DNA of 64,000 nt, taken from positions 55,283 through 119,282 of the forward strand of contig CANRFZ010000009.1 of assembly GCA_947630025.1 (NCBI GenBank). The letters run 5' to 3'. The stretch comes from an uncultured Lachnospiraceae bacterium. GTDB lineage: Bacteria; Bacillota; Clostridia; Lachnospirales; Lachnospiraceae. The notes beneath the pieces were generated by a model that saw only the letters and a list, made by a program, of their open reading frames with translations, did not search any database and was not told the DNA's origin. How positions within the stretch are numbered: position 1 is the first letter of the stretch; every line of letters starts with the position of its first letter. The translations under genes and the position numbers were made by a program. Below, in pieces: positions 34,848 to 43,084 of the stretch.

Positions 34848-36191
34848 ATGCAGATCGCACTGCCTGAAAAAGTACATACGATTCTGGAGACGCTGACGGC
34901 AGCAGGCTTCGAGGCGTACGCGGTGGGCGGCTGCGTGCGGGACTGCGTGCTGCACAGAGAGCCTAATGATTGGGATATCACCACTTCCGCAGAGCCGGCG
35001 GAAGTCAAGAAGCTGTTCCGCCGGACGGTGGACACCGGCATCCGGCACGGCACCGTGACGGTTCTGCTGGATCGGGAGGGCTTCGAGGTGACGACCTACC
35101 GCATCGACGGAGAGTACGAGGACGGACGCCACCCCAAGGAAGTCACCTTTACTTCCAGTCTGGAGGAAGACCTGAAACGGCGGGATTTTACGATCAACGC
35201 GATGGCCTATAATGAGAGGGCCGGTCTGGTGGATCTTTTCGGTGGCATGGACGATATCGCGCGGGGCGTGGTGCGCTGCGTCGGCAGCGCCGGGGAGCGG
35301 TTTACGGAGGACGCGCTGCGTATGCTGCGGGCGGTGCGCTTTTCCGCGCAGCTCGGCTATGAGATCGCGCCGGAGACGAAGGAAGCGATCCGGCGGCTTG
35401 CCCCGCATCTGGAGCGGATCAGCGCGGAGCGCATCCAGGCGGAGCTGGTGAAGTTAGTCACTTCGCCGCATCCCGATTATCTGCGGACGGCCTATGAGAC
35501 GGGCATCACCGGACAAATCCTGCCGGAATTTGACCTGTGCATGGAGACGCAGCAGCACAATCCCCACCACTGTTACAGCGTGGGGGAGCATATCCTTCAT
35601 GCCATGCGGGAGGTGCCCCCGAACAAGGCGCTGCGGCTGGGGATGCTTTTTCACGATATCGCCAAACCGCAGACATTGACGGTGGACGAGGAGGGCATCA
35701 CCCACAATAAGGGGCACGCGGAGATGGGCGCGCGGATGACGCGGGACATCCTACGGCGGCTCAAATTCGACAACGACACGACGGACACGGTATCCAGACT
35801 GGTGCTCTGTCACGACCGCGGCACCGAACTGACGCCGCGGGGCGTCAGGCGCGCCGTCAGCCGGATCGGGGCAGATATCTTTCCGATGCTGCTGGCCGTG
35901 CGGTACGCCGATATCATGGCCCAGAGCGATTACAAAAGGGAGGAGAAGCTGCAGCGGTTAGAGCGTCTGCGGGAACTGTATGAGGAGATCCTGCGGAAAA
36001 ACGAATGTATCAATCTAAAGGGCCTCGCCGTGGGCGGCAGGGATCTGATCGCGCTGGGCATCCCCGCCGGCAAAGCCATCGGCGATATGCTGCAGGAGCT
36101 GTTGGCGCTGGTGCTGGAGGAGCCCGAAAGAAATACGAGAGATGAGCTGCTGGCCGTGTGCAGGGACAGAATGCAGAGTTTCCGCAAATAA
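34848..36191 (+). CDS. cca: tRNA nucleotidyltransferase (CCA-adding) with HD domain
   Basis: This enzyme adds or repairs the 3' CCA of tRNAs, needed here because the window's two tRNA genes do not encode CCA. The class II nucleotidyltransferase head has AVGGCVRDCVLHREPNDWDI, the VTTYRIDGEYEDGRHPKEV segment and ERFTEDALRMLRAVRFSAQL. A C-terminal HD domain (MLFHDIAKP) follows. The frame is open from 34746, but ATG 34848 has AGGA five bases upstream and yields 447 residues. Confidence 0.93.
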   Translation: MQIALPEKVHTILETLTAAGFEAYAVGGCVRDCVLHREPNDWDITTSAEPAEVKKLFRRTVDTGIRHGTVTVLLDREGFEVTTYRIDGEYEDGRHPKEVTFTSSLEEDLKRRDFTINAMAYNERAGLVDLFGGMDDIARGVVRCVGSAGERFTEDALRMLRAVRFSAQLGYEIAPETKEAIRRLAPHLERISAERIQAELVKLVTSPHPDYLRTAYETGITGQILPEFDLCMETQQHNPHHCYSVGEHILHAMREVPPNKALRLGMLFHDIAKPQTLTVDEEGITHNKGHAEMGARMTRDILRRLKFDNDTTDTVSRLVLCHDRGTELTPRGVRRAVSRIGADIFPMLLAVRYADIMAQSDYKREEKLQRLERLRELYEEILRKNECINLKGLAVGGRDLIALGIPAGKAIGDMLQELLALVLEEPERNTRDELLAVCRDRMQSFRK

Positions 36192-36192
36192 T

Positions 36193-36221
36193 TCATACTT
36201 TGAAAACCCTCTACATATGAT
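36193..36221 (+). promoter_or_regulatory. Sigma-E/K-like sporulation promoter before cotS
   Basis: TCATAC (36193-36198), 15 bases, then CATATGAT (36214-36221) resembles the mother-cell sigma-E pattern (TCATAT, then CATACAAT after about 14 bases). It lies 30 bases before the cotS-like gene. Confidence 0.45.
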
Positions 36222-36250
36222 AGGATAGACAACATGGCGGAGGGAATACA

Positions 36251-37234
36251 GTGAATGATAAAGCGGTGAATTTGTTGGAGCAGTACGAGATAGAAGTCAG
36301 CCGCACGTGGAAGGGGCGTGGCGCGATCCTGTGCGACTCGGACCGCGGGCTGCTCATCTTAAAAGAATATGGCGGGCCCGCCGCTAAAATAAAATTTCAG
36401 GACACGCTGCTGCGCCATATCAGAGAGAGCGGCACGGTGCAGACGGAAATCCTCCTGCCCTCCGCAGAGGGAGAGCTGGTGGTCTACGATCAGGACAGGA
36501 CGGGATACATACTGAAAACCTACTGCGACGGCAGGGAATGCAGCCACCGCGACCCCGGCGAGTGCCGTCAGGCGGCGGCTACGCTGGCCAGACTGCATCT
36601 TGTCTCCGACGTTTCCGCGGACGACGAACTGGCCGGGCAGCCGGCATTCCGGCTCGACAAGGAATATGAAAAGCATAACCGGGAACTGAAAAAGGCGAGG
36701 AAATTTCTCTGGGAAAAAAGCCAGAAGACGGATTTTGAGATCTATTTGATGAGGCATTATGATTATTTCATGAATAATGCCTTGCAAATTACCGATGAAT
36801 TGCGTTATTATGCCTATGAGGAAGACTCTAGGGATGCTTCCGTCATATGCCACGGCGATTATCAGTACCACAATATCATGCTGACCGGCGGCGGGTATAT
36901 GCTGATCAATTTTGAAAAATGTGTCCGGGACTGGCCCGCCCGCGATCTGTGCCTGTTTCTCCGCAAGCTGCTGGAAAAAAATAACTGGTCGCAGACGCTT
37001 GGTGACGCGCTCATCGAGAGTTATAATAAAGTAAAGACGCTGACCAAGCGGGATCTCGGGGAGCTATACTACCGGCTGGCCTACCCGGAGAAGTTCTGGA
37101 AGATCGTCAATTTTTATTACAATACGGGCAAAGCGTGGATTCCCGGCAAAAATATGGAAAAGATAGAAAAACTGTTTGCGCAGGAGCGGGATAAGCAGCT
37201 TTTTCTGGAAAATATATTCACGCCGCGGCGGTGA
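36251..37234 (+). CDS. CotS-family spore coat kinase-like protein
   Basis: This 327-residue protein has the aminoglycoside-phosphotransferase/choline-kinase fold used by spore coat protein CotS and relatives. The catalytic loop is VICHGDYQYHNIM and the metal-binding position reads LINFEKC, followed by the WPARDLCLFLRKLLEKNNW helix that marks the CotS group. Start is GTG 36251, set by GGAGGG six bases upstream. The sigma-E-like promoter just before it fits expression in the mother cell. The substrate is unknown. Confidence 0.85.
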   Translation: MNDKAVNLLEQYEIEVSRTWKGRGAILCDSDRGLLILKEYGGPAAKIKFQDTLLRHIRESGTVQTEILLPSAEGELVVYDQDRTGYILKTYCDGRECSHRDPGECRQAAATLARLHLVSDVSADDELAGQPAFRLDKEYEKHNRELKKARKFLWEKSQKTDFEIYLMRHYDYFMNNALQITDELRYYAYEEDSRDASVICHGDYQYHNIMLTGGGYMLINFEKCVRDWPARDLCLFLRKLLEKNNWSQTLGDALIESYNKVKTLTKRDLGELYYRLAYPEKFWKIVNFYYNTGKAWIPGKNMEKIEKLFAQERDKQLFLENIFTPRR

Positions 37235-37265
37235 CTGCGGCACAGAAGAAAGGATAAGAACCCAG

Positions 37266-38771
37266 ATGCACACAAGACTGATACGGACGGCGCTGGCGGC
37301 GGCAGCGGCCATGATGTGGATAACGGGCTGCACCTCTCAGGCGAGCAACGTCGGCATGGCAAAGGGCAAAGACGACGGAGGCGGTATGGCGGCCACCGGT
37401 TTTACGGCGGCAGCAGTGGGAAGCTATGATTCGGCGGACACCGCCGTGGTCATGTCGGTGGATCAGCAGAACAAAGCCGTTGTCTGTATGAATATGGACG
37501 CGGGCAGACAGTATACATTGTATTACGACGGCGCGACGAACGTGTGCGACAAGTACGGCGGCCCCATGACCATTTCCCAGATCGGGGAAGGCGATATCGT
37601 GGACGTCACATTCCTGAAAGGGCAGCGCAGACTGGCCGGCATACAGCTCTCTCCGCAGGCGTGGTCCTATGACAAGATACAGAATTATGATCTGGGCGGC
37701 CTCAACAAGACGGCATCCATCGGCTCTGCGACCTATTCGCTGCCGGACGACGCCGTGGTGTTCTCCCGCGGCAGGCGCGCCGAGGTGATGGATATCGTGG
37801 CGCAGGACGCGATCACGGTCAAGGGCGTCGGCCACGAGATCTACAGTATCAGCGTGGAAAGGGGACACGGCTATATCCGCCTGAAAAACGAACAGGCGCT
37901 GGTCGGCGGCTGGATCGAGGTAGGGAACGCGGTAATCCGCGAGATTTCGGAGGATATGCTTCTGGTCGTGCCGGAAGGATCGTATCAGGTCAGACTGTCG
38001 AATAACGGTGCGGACTGCATCAAGGACGTCACCGTGGAGCGGGATAAAGAAGTGATTCTGGACGTGGGAGACTTGGAGATCGCGCAGGACAGGACAGGCA
38101 GGATTTTATTTTCCGTCACTCCCGAGGAAGCCACGGTCAAGATCGACGGCAGTAAAGCAGATATCAGCAGCCCGGTGGAATTGGCTTACGGCATCCATCA
38201 GGTCAATCTGGAAGCGGAGGGATATGATTCCCTGACGAAATATATTCAGGTCGGCTCCGATTATGCGCAGATTTCGTTTACCATGGAGAAGACGAAGACG
38301 TCGGACGATGACAATACGGTCAGCGCCAACAGTGCGGATCGGACGGGAGACGCCGACGAGGGCGATAATAGCGATCAGGCATCGGACGGCACGGAGGACG
38401 CGGTAGGCGCCAAGACGGGCAACCGGGTATATATCGACGCTCCCAAGGGCGCGGAAGTGTATGTGGACGGCAATTATCTGGGCATCTGTCCGGTCAGCTT
38501 TAACAAGGTGCAGGGGAGCCATACGGTCACACTCCGCAGGAGCGGTTATGTGACCAAGAGCTACACGATCTATCTGTATAACGACGGCGAGGATATTACC
38601 TATTCCTTTACGGAACTGGAGAAGCAGACCGGCGTCAGCGGCAATAGCAGCTCCGTTTCTGACAATAGCACATCGGGCGGCAGTGCATCGGGCAATAACG
38701 CCGACAACGGCGCTTCCGGCAGCAGCGCATCGGACAATGACGACGGCGGCAGCGCGTCCGATAACGATTAA
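37266..38771 (+). CDS. Lipoprotein with PEGA domains
   Basis: The 501-residue product starts with a signal peptide ending WITGC (lipidated Cys22). Two PEGA-type beta domains are seen: one at about residues 275-345 (FSVTPEEATVKIDG, YGIHQVNLEAEGYDSLTKYI) and one at about 388-450 (YIDAPKGAEVYVDGNYLG, HTVTLRRSGYVTKSYTI). The C-terminal 45 residues are a Ser/Asn/Gly/Asp-rich low-complexity tail. PEGA domains are generally found in surface proteins. The frame is open from 37176, but ATG 37266 starts the signal peptide. Confidence 0.85.
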   Translation: MHTRLIRTALAAAAAMMWITGCTSQASNVGMAKGKDDGGGMAATGFTAAAVGSYDSADTAVVMSVDQQNKAVVCMNMDAGRQYTLYYDGATNVCDKYGGPMTISQIGEGDIVDVTFLKGQRRLAGIQLSPQAWSYDKIQNYDLGGLNKTASIGSATYSLPDDAVVFSRGRRAEVMDIVAQDAITVKGVGHEIYSISVERGHGYIRLKNEQALVGGWIEVGNAVIREISEDMLLVVPEGSYQVRLSNNGADCIKDVTVERDKEVILDVGDLEIAQDRTGRILFSVTPEEATVKIDGSKADISSPVELAYGIHQVNLEAEGYDSLTKYIQVGSDYAQISFTMEKTKTSDDDNTVSANSADRTGDADEGDNSDQASDGTEDAVGAKTGNRVYIDAPKGAEVYVDGNYLGICPVSFNKVQGSHTVTLRRSGYVTKSYTIYLYNDGEDITYSFTELEKQTGVSGNSSSVSDNSTSGGSASGNNADNGASGSSASDNDDGGSASDND

Positions 38772-38801
38772 AAAGGATAAAAGAATTTGAGGACGGCAGA
38801 G

Positions 38802-39524
38802 ATGGATAACGCGGAGAAGAAATATACTTACGAAGATTTTCTGAAAATTATGGCGACGCTCAGGGGCGAAAACGGGTGCCCGTGGGACAAGGTGCAGACG
38901 CACGACAGCCTGAAACCCTGTATGACGGAGGAAGCGGCGGAGCTGCTGGCGGCGATCCGGATCTATGACCGCACCGGCAATCCGGAGAATATGCGGGAGG
39001 AGCTGGGCGACGTGCTGCTGCAGGTCGTCATGCACGCGCTGATCGCCTCCGAGGAAGGGCTTTTTACGATGGAGGACGTCGTGGACGAGGTCAGCCGCAA
39101 GATGATACGCAGACATCCCCATGTGTTCGGAACGGGCAGCGCGGACACGCCGGAGGAAGTGCTGGTCAACTGGGAGGAGATCAAAAAAGAGGAAAAGAAG
39201 GACAAGGAATGGGTTCCGACGCCGCTGCGGGAAGTGCCGGTGGAGCTGCCCGCCCTGACGAGAGCGGCCAAGGTGCTGAAAAAGGCGGACAAGCATTATG
39301 GGTATAGCAGCAGCTATGAGCAGGACGTGGAGGCGCTGGCGGCGGCGGTACAGAAGCTGCAGGGGCGCGGCCTGCAGGAGCAGGATCAGGAGCTGGAACA
39401 GATTCTGGCGGATATGCTGATGCGGGTGTCCGATATCGCCAGACTCGCTAAGATATCCCACGAACAGGCGCTGGCCGACAGGGTGGATGATTTTATAGAA
39501 CAGTATGAAAAGACGGCGCCCTGA
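38802..39524 (+). CDS. mazG: MazG-family nucleoside triphosphate pyrophosphohydrolase
   Basis: This 240-residue house-cleaning enzyme hydrolyses NTPs or dNTPs to monophosphates. The MazG signature is PWDKVQTHDSLKPCMTEEAAE, then EELGDVLLQVVMHA, with the Mg-binding EExxE and ExxD acidic residues. ATG 38802 with GAGGA eight bases upstream is preferred over TTG 38787. It is followed by hup, the same order as in other clostridia (yabN-like position next to the rqcP-yabP cluster). Confidence 0.92.
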   Translation: MDNAEKKYTYEDFLKIMATLRGENGCPWDKVQTHDSLKPCMTEEAAELLAAIRIYDRTGNPENMREELGDVLLQVVMHALIASEEGLFTMEDVVDEVSRKMIRRHPHVFGTGSADTPEEVLVNWEEIKKEEKKDKEWVPTPLREVPVELPALTRAAKVLKKADKHYGYSSSYEQDVEALAAAVQKLQGRGLQEQDQELEQILADMLMRVSDIARLAKISHEQALADRVDDFIEQYEKTAP

Positions 39525-39620
39525 CAGAGGGAAAATGCCAAATGCAATTTACATAACATTCCGTCGATGCCGGAAAATATAAATTTACCGAAAAATAGCG
39601 TAAAATTGGCATTATTGGGC

Positions 39621-39649
39621 TTGACAAGCATGGAAAAAACGTTTATAAA
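39621..39649 (+). promoter_or_regulatory. Strong sigma-A promoter of hup
   Basis: A perfect TTGACA (39621-39626) and TATAAA (39644-39649) are 17 bases apart, leaving a leader of about 70 bases to the hup start. Confidence 0.8.
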
Positions 39650-39727
39650 TGTATGTAGGCTAGGCGTTTCAAAAGAGAAACATCTAACAAAGAATATGAA
39701 AACTCATTATAAGAGGAGGAGTTCAAG

Positions 39728-40000
39728 ATGAACAAGACAGAATTAGTTGCAGCTATGGCTGATCAGGCAGGCTTATCTAAGAAAGATGCAGAAAAGGCAT
39801 TGAAGGCATTCACAGACGTTGTTGCAGGCGAGCTGAAAAAAGGCGGCAAAGTACAGTTGGTTGGATTCGGTACTTTTGAAGTTTCCAAGAGAGCGGCAAG
39901 AGAAGGCAGAAATCCTCAGACCGGCAAGGTTATGAAGATCGCAGCTTCCAAGGCTCCTAAGTTCAAAGCCGGCAAAGCTCTGAAAGATAGCCTTAACTAA
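39728..40000 (+). CDS. hup: DNA-binding protein HU
   Basis: This 90-residue nucleoid protein has the full HU pattern: MNKTELVAAMADQAGLSKKD, the GKVQLVGFGTFEVSKRAARE strand region and the DNA-binding arm GRNPQTGKVMKIAASKAPKF. It has its own strong promoter and a clear terminator, so it is probably a highly expressed single gene. GGAGG lies seven bases before ATG. Confidence 0.97.
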   Translation: MNKTELVAAMADQAGLSKKDAEKALKAFTDVVAGELKKGGKVQLVGFGTFEVSKRAAREGRNPQTGKVMKIAASKAPKFKAGKALKDSLN

Positions 40001-40017
40001 TCATAAGCAGTGAGGGT

Positions 40018-40051
40018 AAAAGCCTGTATGCGCCGCATATGGGCTTTTTTT
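40018..40051 (+). terminator. Rho-independent terminator of hup
   Basis: AAAAGCCTGTATGC pairs with GCATATGGGCTTTT (14-bp stem with two G-T pairs), ending in a run of seven T. Confidence 0.85.
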
Positions 40052-40110
40052 CATGCGCAAGACGGCAGTCCGGGCCGCCCGCGGGCGTTCCGGTGCCGGG
40101 AGGAGGGAAC

Positions 40111-40353
40111 ATGAGGCTAGACAAATATCTGAAGGTCTCCCGTCTGATCAAACGCCGGACGGTGGCCAACGAAGCGTGCGATGCCGGGCGGGTGATGATC
40201 AACGACAGACCGGCCAAGGCGTCCGCCAATGTCAAGGAAGGGGACATTATCACGATCCGGTTCGGCAACAAGGAGGTCAAGGTCGAGGTGCTGGACGTTC
40301 AGGAGACGGTGCGCAAGGAGGAGGCCAAGGAGCTTTTCCGCTATCTGACGTAG
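40111..40353 (+). CDS. rqcP: S4-domain ribosome quality-control protein RqcP
   Basis: This 80-residue S4-domain protein (MRLDKYLKVSRLIKRRTVAN; INDRPAKASANVKEGD) belongs to the Hsp15/YabO family. In Bacillus, RqcP works with RqcH in adding alanine tails to peptides on stalled 50S subunits. GGAGGAGGG lies directly upstream of ATG 40111. It sits between hup and yabP, its typical place. Confidence 0.93.
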   Translation: MRLDKYLKVSRLIKRRTVANEACDAGRVMINDRPAKASANVKEGDIITIRFGNKEVKVEVLDVQETVRKEEAKELFRYLT

Positions 40354-40371
40354 ATGAAACGGCACAAACGA

Positions 40372-40401
40372 GTCATATCAGGCGGCGGTCCGACATACAT
40401 T
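40372..40401 (+). promoter_or_regulatory. Sigma-E-like promoter of yabP-yabQ
   Basis: GTCATAT (40372-40378), 15 bases, then CATACATT (40394-40401) closely fits the sigma-E consensus. In Bacillus subtilis yabP and yabQ are sigma-E-dependent, which supports this reading. Confidence 0.6.
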
Positions 40402-40450
40402 AAATAAGAGCACAACCGTATTGCTATGCGCTGCGGTTAGGGAGGTATGT

Positions 40451-40741
40451 ATGGAGGATCTGAACAATACGGGCAGAAGATCTCACAGACTGACGCTGGT
40501 CGACAGAAAGAGCTGCACGATAAGCGGTGTCAGCGACGTGCTTTCGTTCGATGTCAACGAGATCCTTCTGGAGACGGAACAGGGAATGCTGATGATCAAG
40601 GGCAGCGAGCTGCACGTTGGCCGGCTGGTTCTCGACAAGGGGGAAGTGGACGTAGAGGGAAGGATCGACAGTTTCACCTACTCGGAGAACGCCGGGTACG
40701 GCGGCAAGGGAGAGTCGCTGTTAGCCAGACTGTTCAAGTAG
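40451..40741 (+). CDS. yabP: Sporulation protein YabP
   Basis: This 96-residue YabP/YqfC-family protein has HRLTLVDRKSCTISGVSDVL, LETEQGMLMIKGSELHV and the final SLLARLFK. It is needed for spore assembly in the mother cell in Bacillus. GGGAGG lies about six bases before ATG 40451. It is followed by yabQ after 17 bases. Confidence 0.93.
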   Translation: MEDLNNTGRRSHRLTLVDRKSCTISGVSDVLSFDVNEILLETEQGMLMIKGSELHVGRLVLDKGEVDVEGRIDSFTYSENAGYGGKGESLLARLFK

Positions 40742-40758
40742 CTTCGGGGGATCGGTCT

Positions 40759-41247
40759 ATGAGTCAGGATATTGTGCGGGAAGTTACCTTTTTTTTCCAC
40801 TCCGTCGTCATGGGGATTGTCATCACATTTGCGTATGACTGGCTCCTGATCCTCAGAAGGCTGGTTCGCCACGGCAGGGTGCTGACGTCGGCGGAGGACT
40901 TTGTCTACTGGTTTCTGTGCGGTATTTTTGTATTTTATATGCTCTACCGGGAGAACAGCGGCGTTCTGAGGTGGTTTGCCGTAGCGGGGGCGGCCCTCGG
41001 AATGTTTTTTTATAAAATAATTTTTAGAAGCGCATTCGTAAACGTTATGTCAACGTGCATCCACAAGATCATGTGGTTCCTATTTCGTATCATACAAATT
41101 GTGCTAAAACCGATAAAGTGCGCATTTTCGGCGGCCAGAAGATGTGTTCGATACGGCGGGAAAAAATGCAAAAAAGGCGGACAATTTCTAAAAAAACGGT
41201 TGACGGTTTGCATAAAAACACTTAGAATGGTTTTATGTAAACAATAA
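40759..41247 (+). CDS. yabQ: Sporulation membrane protein YabQ
   Basis: This 162-residue protein has the YabQ pattern: four hydrophobic stretches including EVTFFFHSVVMGIVITFAYD, LRRLVRHGRVLTSAEDFVYW and FFYKIIFRSAFVNVM, then a basic cysteine-containing tail. In Bacillus YabQ is a mother-cell membrane protein needed for cortex formation. ATG 40759 follows GGGGG. The open frame extends back over yabP, but that part is a shadow. Confidence 0.9.
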   Translation: MSQDIVREVTFFFHSVVMGIVITFAYDWLLILRRLVRHGRVLTSAEDFVYWFLCGIFVFYMLYRENSGVLRWFAVAGAALGMFFYKIIFRSAFVNVMSTCIHKIMWFLFRIIQIVLKPIKCAFSAARRCVRYGGKKCKKGGQFLKKRLTVCIKTLRMVLCKQ

Positions 41248-41278
41248 CCGGGCAAAAAGATGGGGTAACGTCAACGGC

Positions 41279-41584
41279 ATGGCAAGGAAAGCAGCATATC
41301 GCAGAAAGCGCCACAACAGGATGGGAATGCTTCTGGTGATAACGGTCGTCCTGATGATGATGACCGTGGTGGCAGTCAAAAGCATAGAACTTCGGGAGAA
41401 GCGTACCGCCTACCAGTCGCGGGAGGAGGCGCTGATGCAGGAGATCGAGGCAGAGGAAGCGCGGTCGGAAGAAATAGCGGAATATGAAAAGTATACGCAG
41501 ACCAAAAAATATGTGGAAGAAGTAGCAAAAGAAAAGCTCGGGCTCGTATATGAAGGCGAGATTATATTTAAAGATGAGAATTAA
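41279..41584 (+). CDS. divIC: Septum formation protein DivIC (FtsB-like)
   Basis: This 101-residue bitopic protein has a basic cytoplasmic start, one membrane helix (MGMLLVITVVLMMMTVVAV), a coiled coil and the conserved end EVAKEKLGLVYEGEIIFKDE. DivIC joins the FtsL/DivIB complex at the division site. The ribosome-binding site is weak (GGGG 13 bases upstream). A terminator follows the stop directly. Confidence 0.9.
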   Translation: MARKAAYRRKRHNRMGMLLVITVVLMMMTVVAVKSIELREKRTAYQSREEALMQEIEAEEARSEEIAEYEKYTQTKKYVEEVAKEKLGLVYEGEIIFKDEN

Positions 41585-41619
41585 GCAGATTTCGGAACAG
41601 ACTTCGGAATCTGCTTTTT
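41584..41619 (+). terminator. Rho-independent terminator after divIC
   Basis: AGCAGATT (41584-41591) pairs with AATCTGCT (41608-41615), with a further inner stem CGGAA/TTCGG, and ends in TTTTT. Confidence 0.75.
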
Positions 41620-41654
41620 CCATAGCAGGCGGAATAACGTCAAAAATCTGTGAG

Positions 41655-41683
41655 TCATAATTTGGACAACCCCCTCATATATT
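41655..41683 (+). promoter_or_regulatory. Sigma-E-like promoter before the spoIIE-like gene
   Basis: TCATAAT (41655-41661), 14 bases, then CATATATT (41676-41683). The pattern resembles the sigma-E boxes before yabP and cotS. No clear Spo0A box is seen. Confidence 0.35.
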
Positions 41684-41744
41684 GAATACTGACCTGTAAA
41701 CAAGCGGTTACAGAACAGGAATGATACCGGTCAGGGGGTAAGTC

Positions 41745-43028
41745 ATGAGAAAACAGGCGACAGACAGAATAGCGGACAGGGCGGCGGTTCTGACGGAATA
41801 CGGCAGGCAGCGGCTTCTGAATTATGCGGAATCCTTCCGGGATCTGGCGGATCTGCTGGAAGACGAAACCGAACAGGAGACGGAGCGGGACAGCGCGGCC
41901 CGGACGGAGGCGGCACGGCAGGCGGAGGCCGGCACACTGACGCCCCAGAGCCGCCAGAGTTATCTCTGGCAGCGCAGGGCGCAGGAGAACAGGGGCCTGC
42001 TGGCGCAGCATCTCAAAGAGACGGCGCACATCATGGCGCAGGTGGCCAGAGAGACCTATGCGTACCGGCCCACCAGCGAGCGAAAGTACAGGCGGATGGC
42101 CAGACTGTTAAAGGAGAACGGCATTCTTCTGAGAGATTTTCTGGAGCTGGAGCACGAGGACGGACACCGCGAGATCAGCCTGACCATGCGGGCGGCGGGC
42201 GGCAGATACGGCAGGCCGGGAGAGCAGGAGCATATCGCGGCGGAGGATGTGGCGGAAGTGATATCGGAGGCGGTGAACGTCCGGATGCGTCCGGCCAAAA
42301 GCGCGCCCCTGTATGTGACGCCGGAGTGGACGGCCTACTGCTTTGCCGAGCAGCCCGCCTTCCAGCTATTGAGCGGAACGGCCAAGGCCGTCAAGGAGAC
42401 GGAGAAAGTGTCGGGGGACAATTTTTCCTTCTGCGAGACGGAGGACGGAACGATGAAAATCCTTCTGTCCGACGGGATGGGCTCCGGGGAAAAGGCGCGC
42501 CGGGATTCCGGGCGGGTGATCGACCTGATGGAGAGTCTGCTGGAGGCGGGCTTCGGCAAGGAGACGGCGGTGCAGCTCATCAACGGCGCGCTGGCGTCGG
42601 CGGGGCAGGAGGAAAATATGTCCACGCTGGACGTATGCGATATCAACCTGTATACGGGCGAGTGCGAGTTTATCAAAGTGGGGGCGGCGTGCACCTATAT
42701 CAAGCGGGGGCGTCTGGTGGACAGGCTCTCCGCGCAGAATTTTCCGCTGGGCGTCTTCGGGCAGCTGGAGCCGGAAGTCATGTACCGGACGCTGCAGAGC
42801 GGCGATTATGTGATTATGCTGTCGGATGGCGTGCTGGACGCGCTTTCGCAGGGAATGGGCGAGGAAATGCTGCCGGAGATCCTCGGCAGGATGGAGGAGG
42901 TAGGGCCGGGCGAGATGGCCAATCAGATCCTGACCTGCTGCTTAGCGCAGAGCAGGGGCCGCGTCAGGGACGACATGACCGTTCTGGTGGCGGGACTCTG
43001 GAATCAGGGCGGCGATTGCAATTTATAA
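41745..43028 (+). CDS. SpoIIE-like PP2C serine phosphatase without membrane domain
   Basis: The C-terminal half (from about residue 215) is a PP2C-type phosphatase as in SpoIIE: DNFSFCETEDGTMKILLSDG, MGSGEKARRDS, AGQEENMSTLDVCDINLYTG and the metal-binding SDGVLDAL and RDDMTVLV. The N-terminal half is a charged, helical region. Bacillus SpoIIE has about 830 residues with ten membrane helices before these parts; here the protein has 427 residues and no membrane helix, and the upstream DNA is a terminator and promoter rather than a lost coding part. Gene order (divIC-spoIIE-tilS-hpt-ftsH) is the standard one. AGGGGG lies upstream of ATG. Confidence 0.88.
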   Translation: MRKQATDRIADRAAVLTEYGRQRLLNYAESFRDLADLLEDETEQETERDSAARTEAARQAEAGTLTPQSRQSYLWQRRAQENRGLLAQHLKETAHIMAQVARETYAYRPTSERKYRRMARLLKENGILLRDFLELEHEDGHREISLTMRAAGGRYGRPGEQEHIAAEDVAEVISEAVNVRMRPAKSAPLYVTPEWTAYCFAEQPAFQLLSGTAKAVKETEKVSGDNFSFCETEDGTMKILLSDGMGSGEKARRDSGRVIDLMESLLEAGFGKETAVQLINGALASAGQEENMSTLDVCDINLYTGECEFIKVGAACTYIKRGRLVDRLSAQNFPLGVFGQLEPEVMYRTLQSGDYVIMLSDGVLDALSQGMGEEMLPEILGRMEEVGPGEMANQILTCCLAQSRGRVRDDMTVLVAGLWNQGGDCNL

Positions 43029-43084
43029 CAGAAATGATATGATAAAGACAACCGATGCGGTAATAAGACACGGCGGAATGCGGA

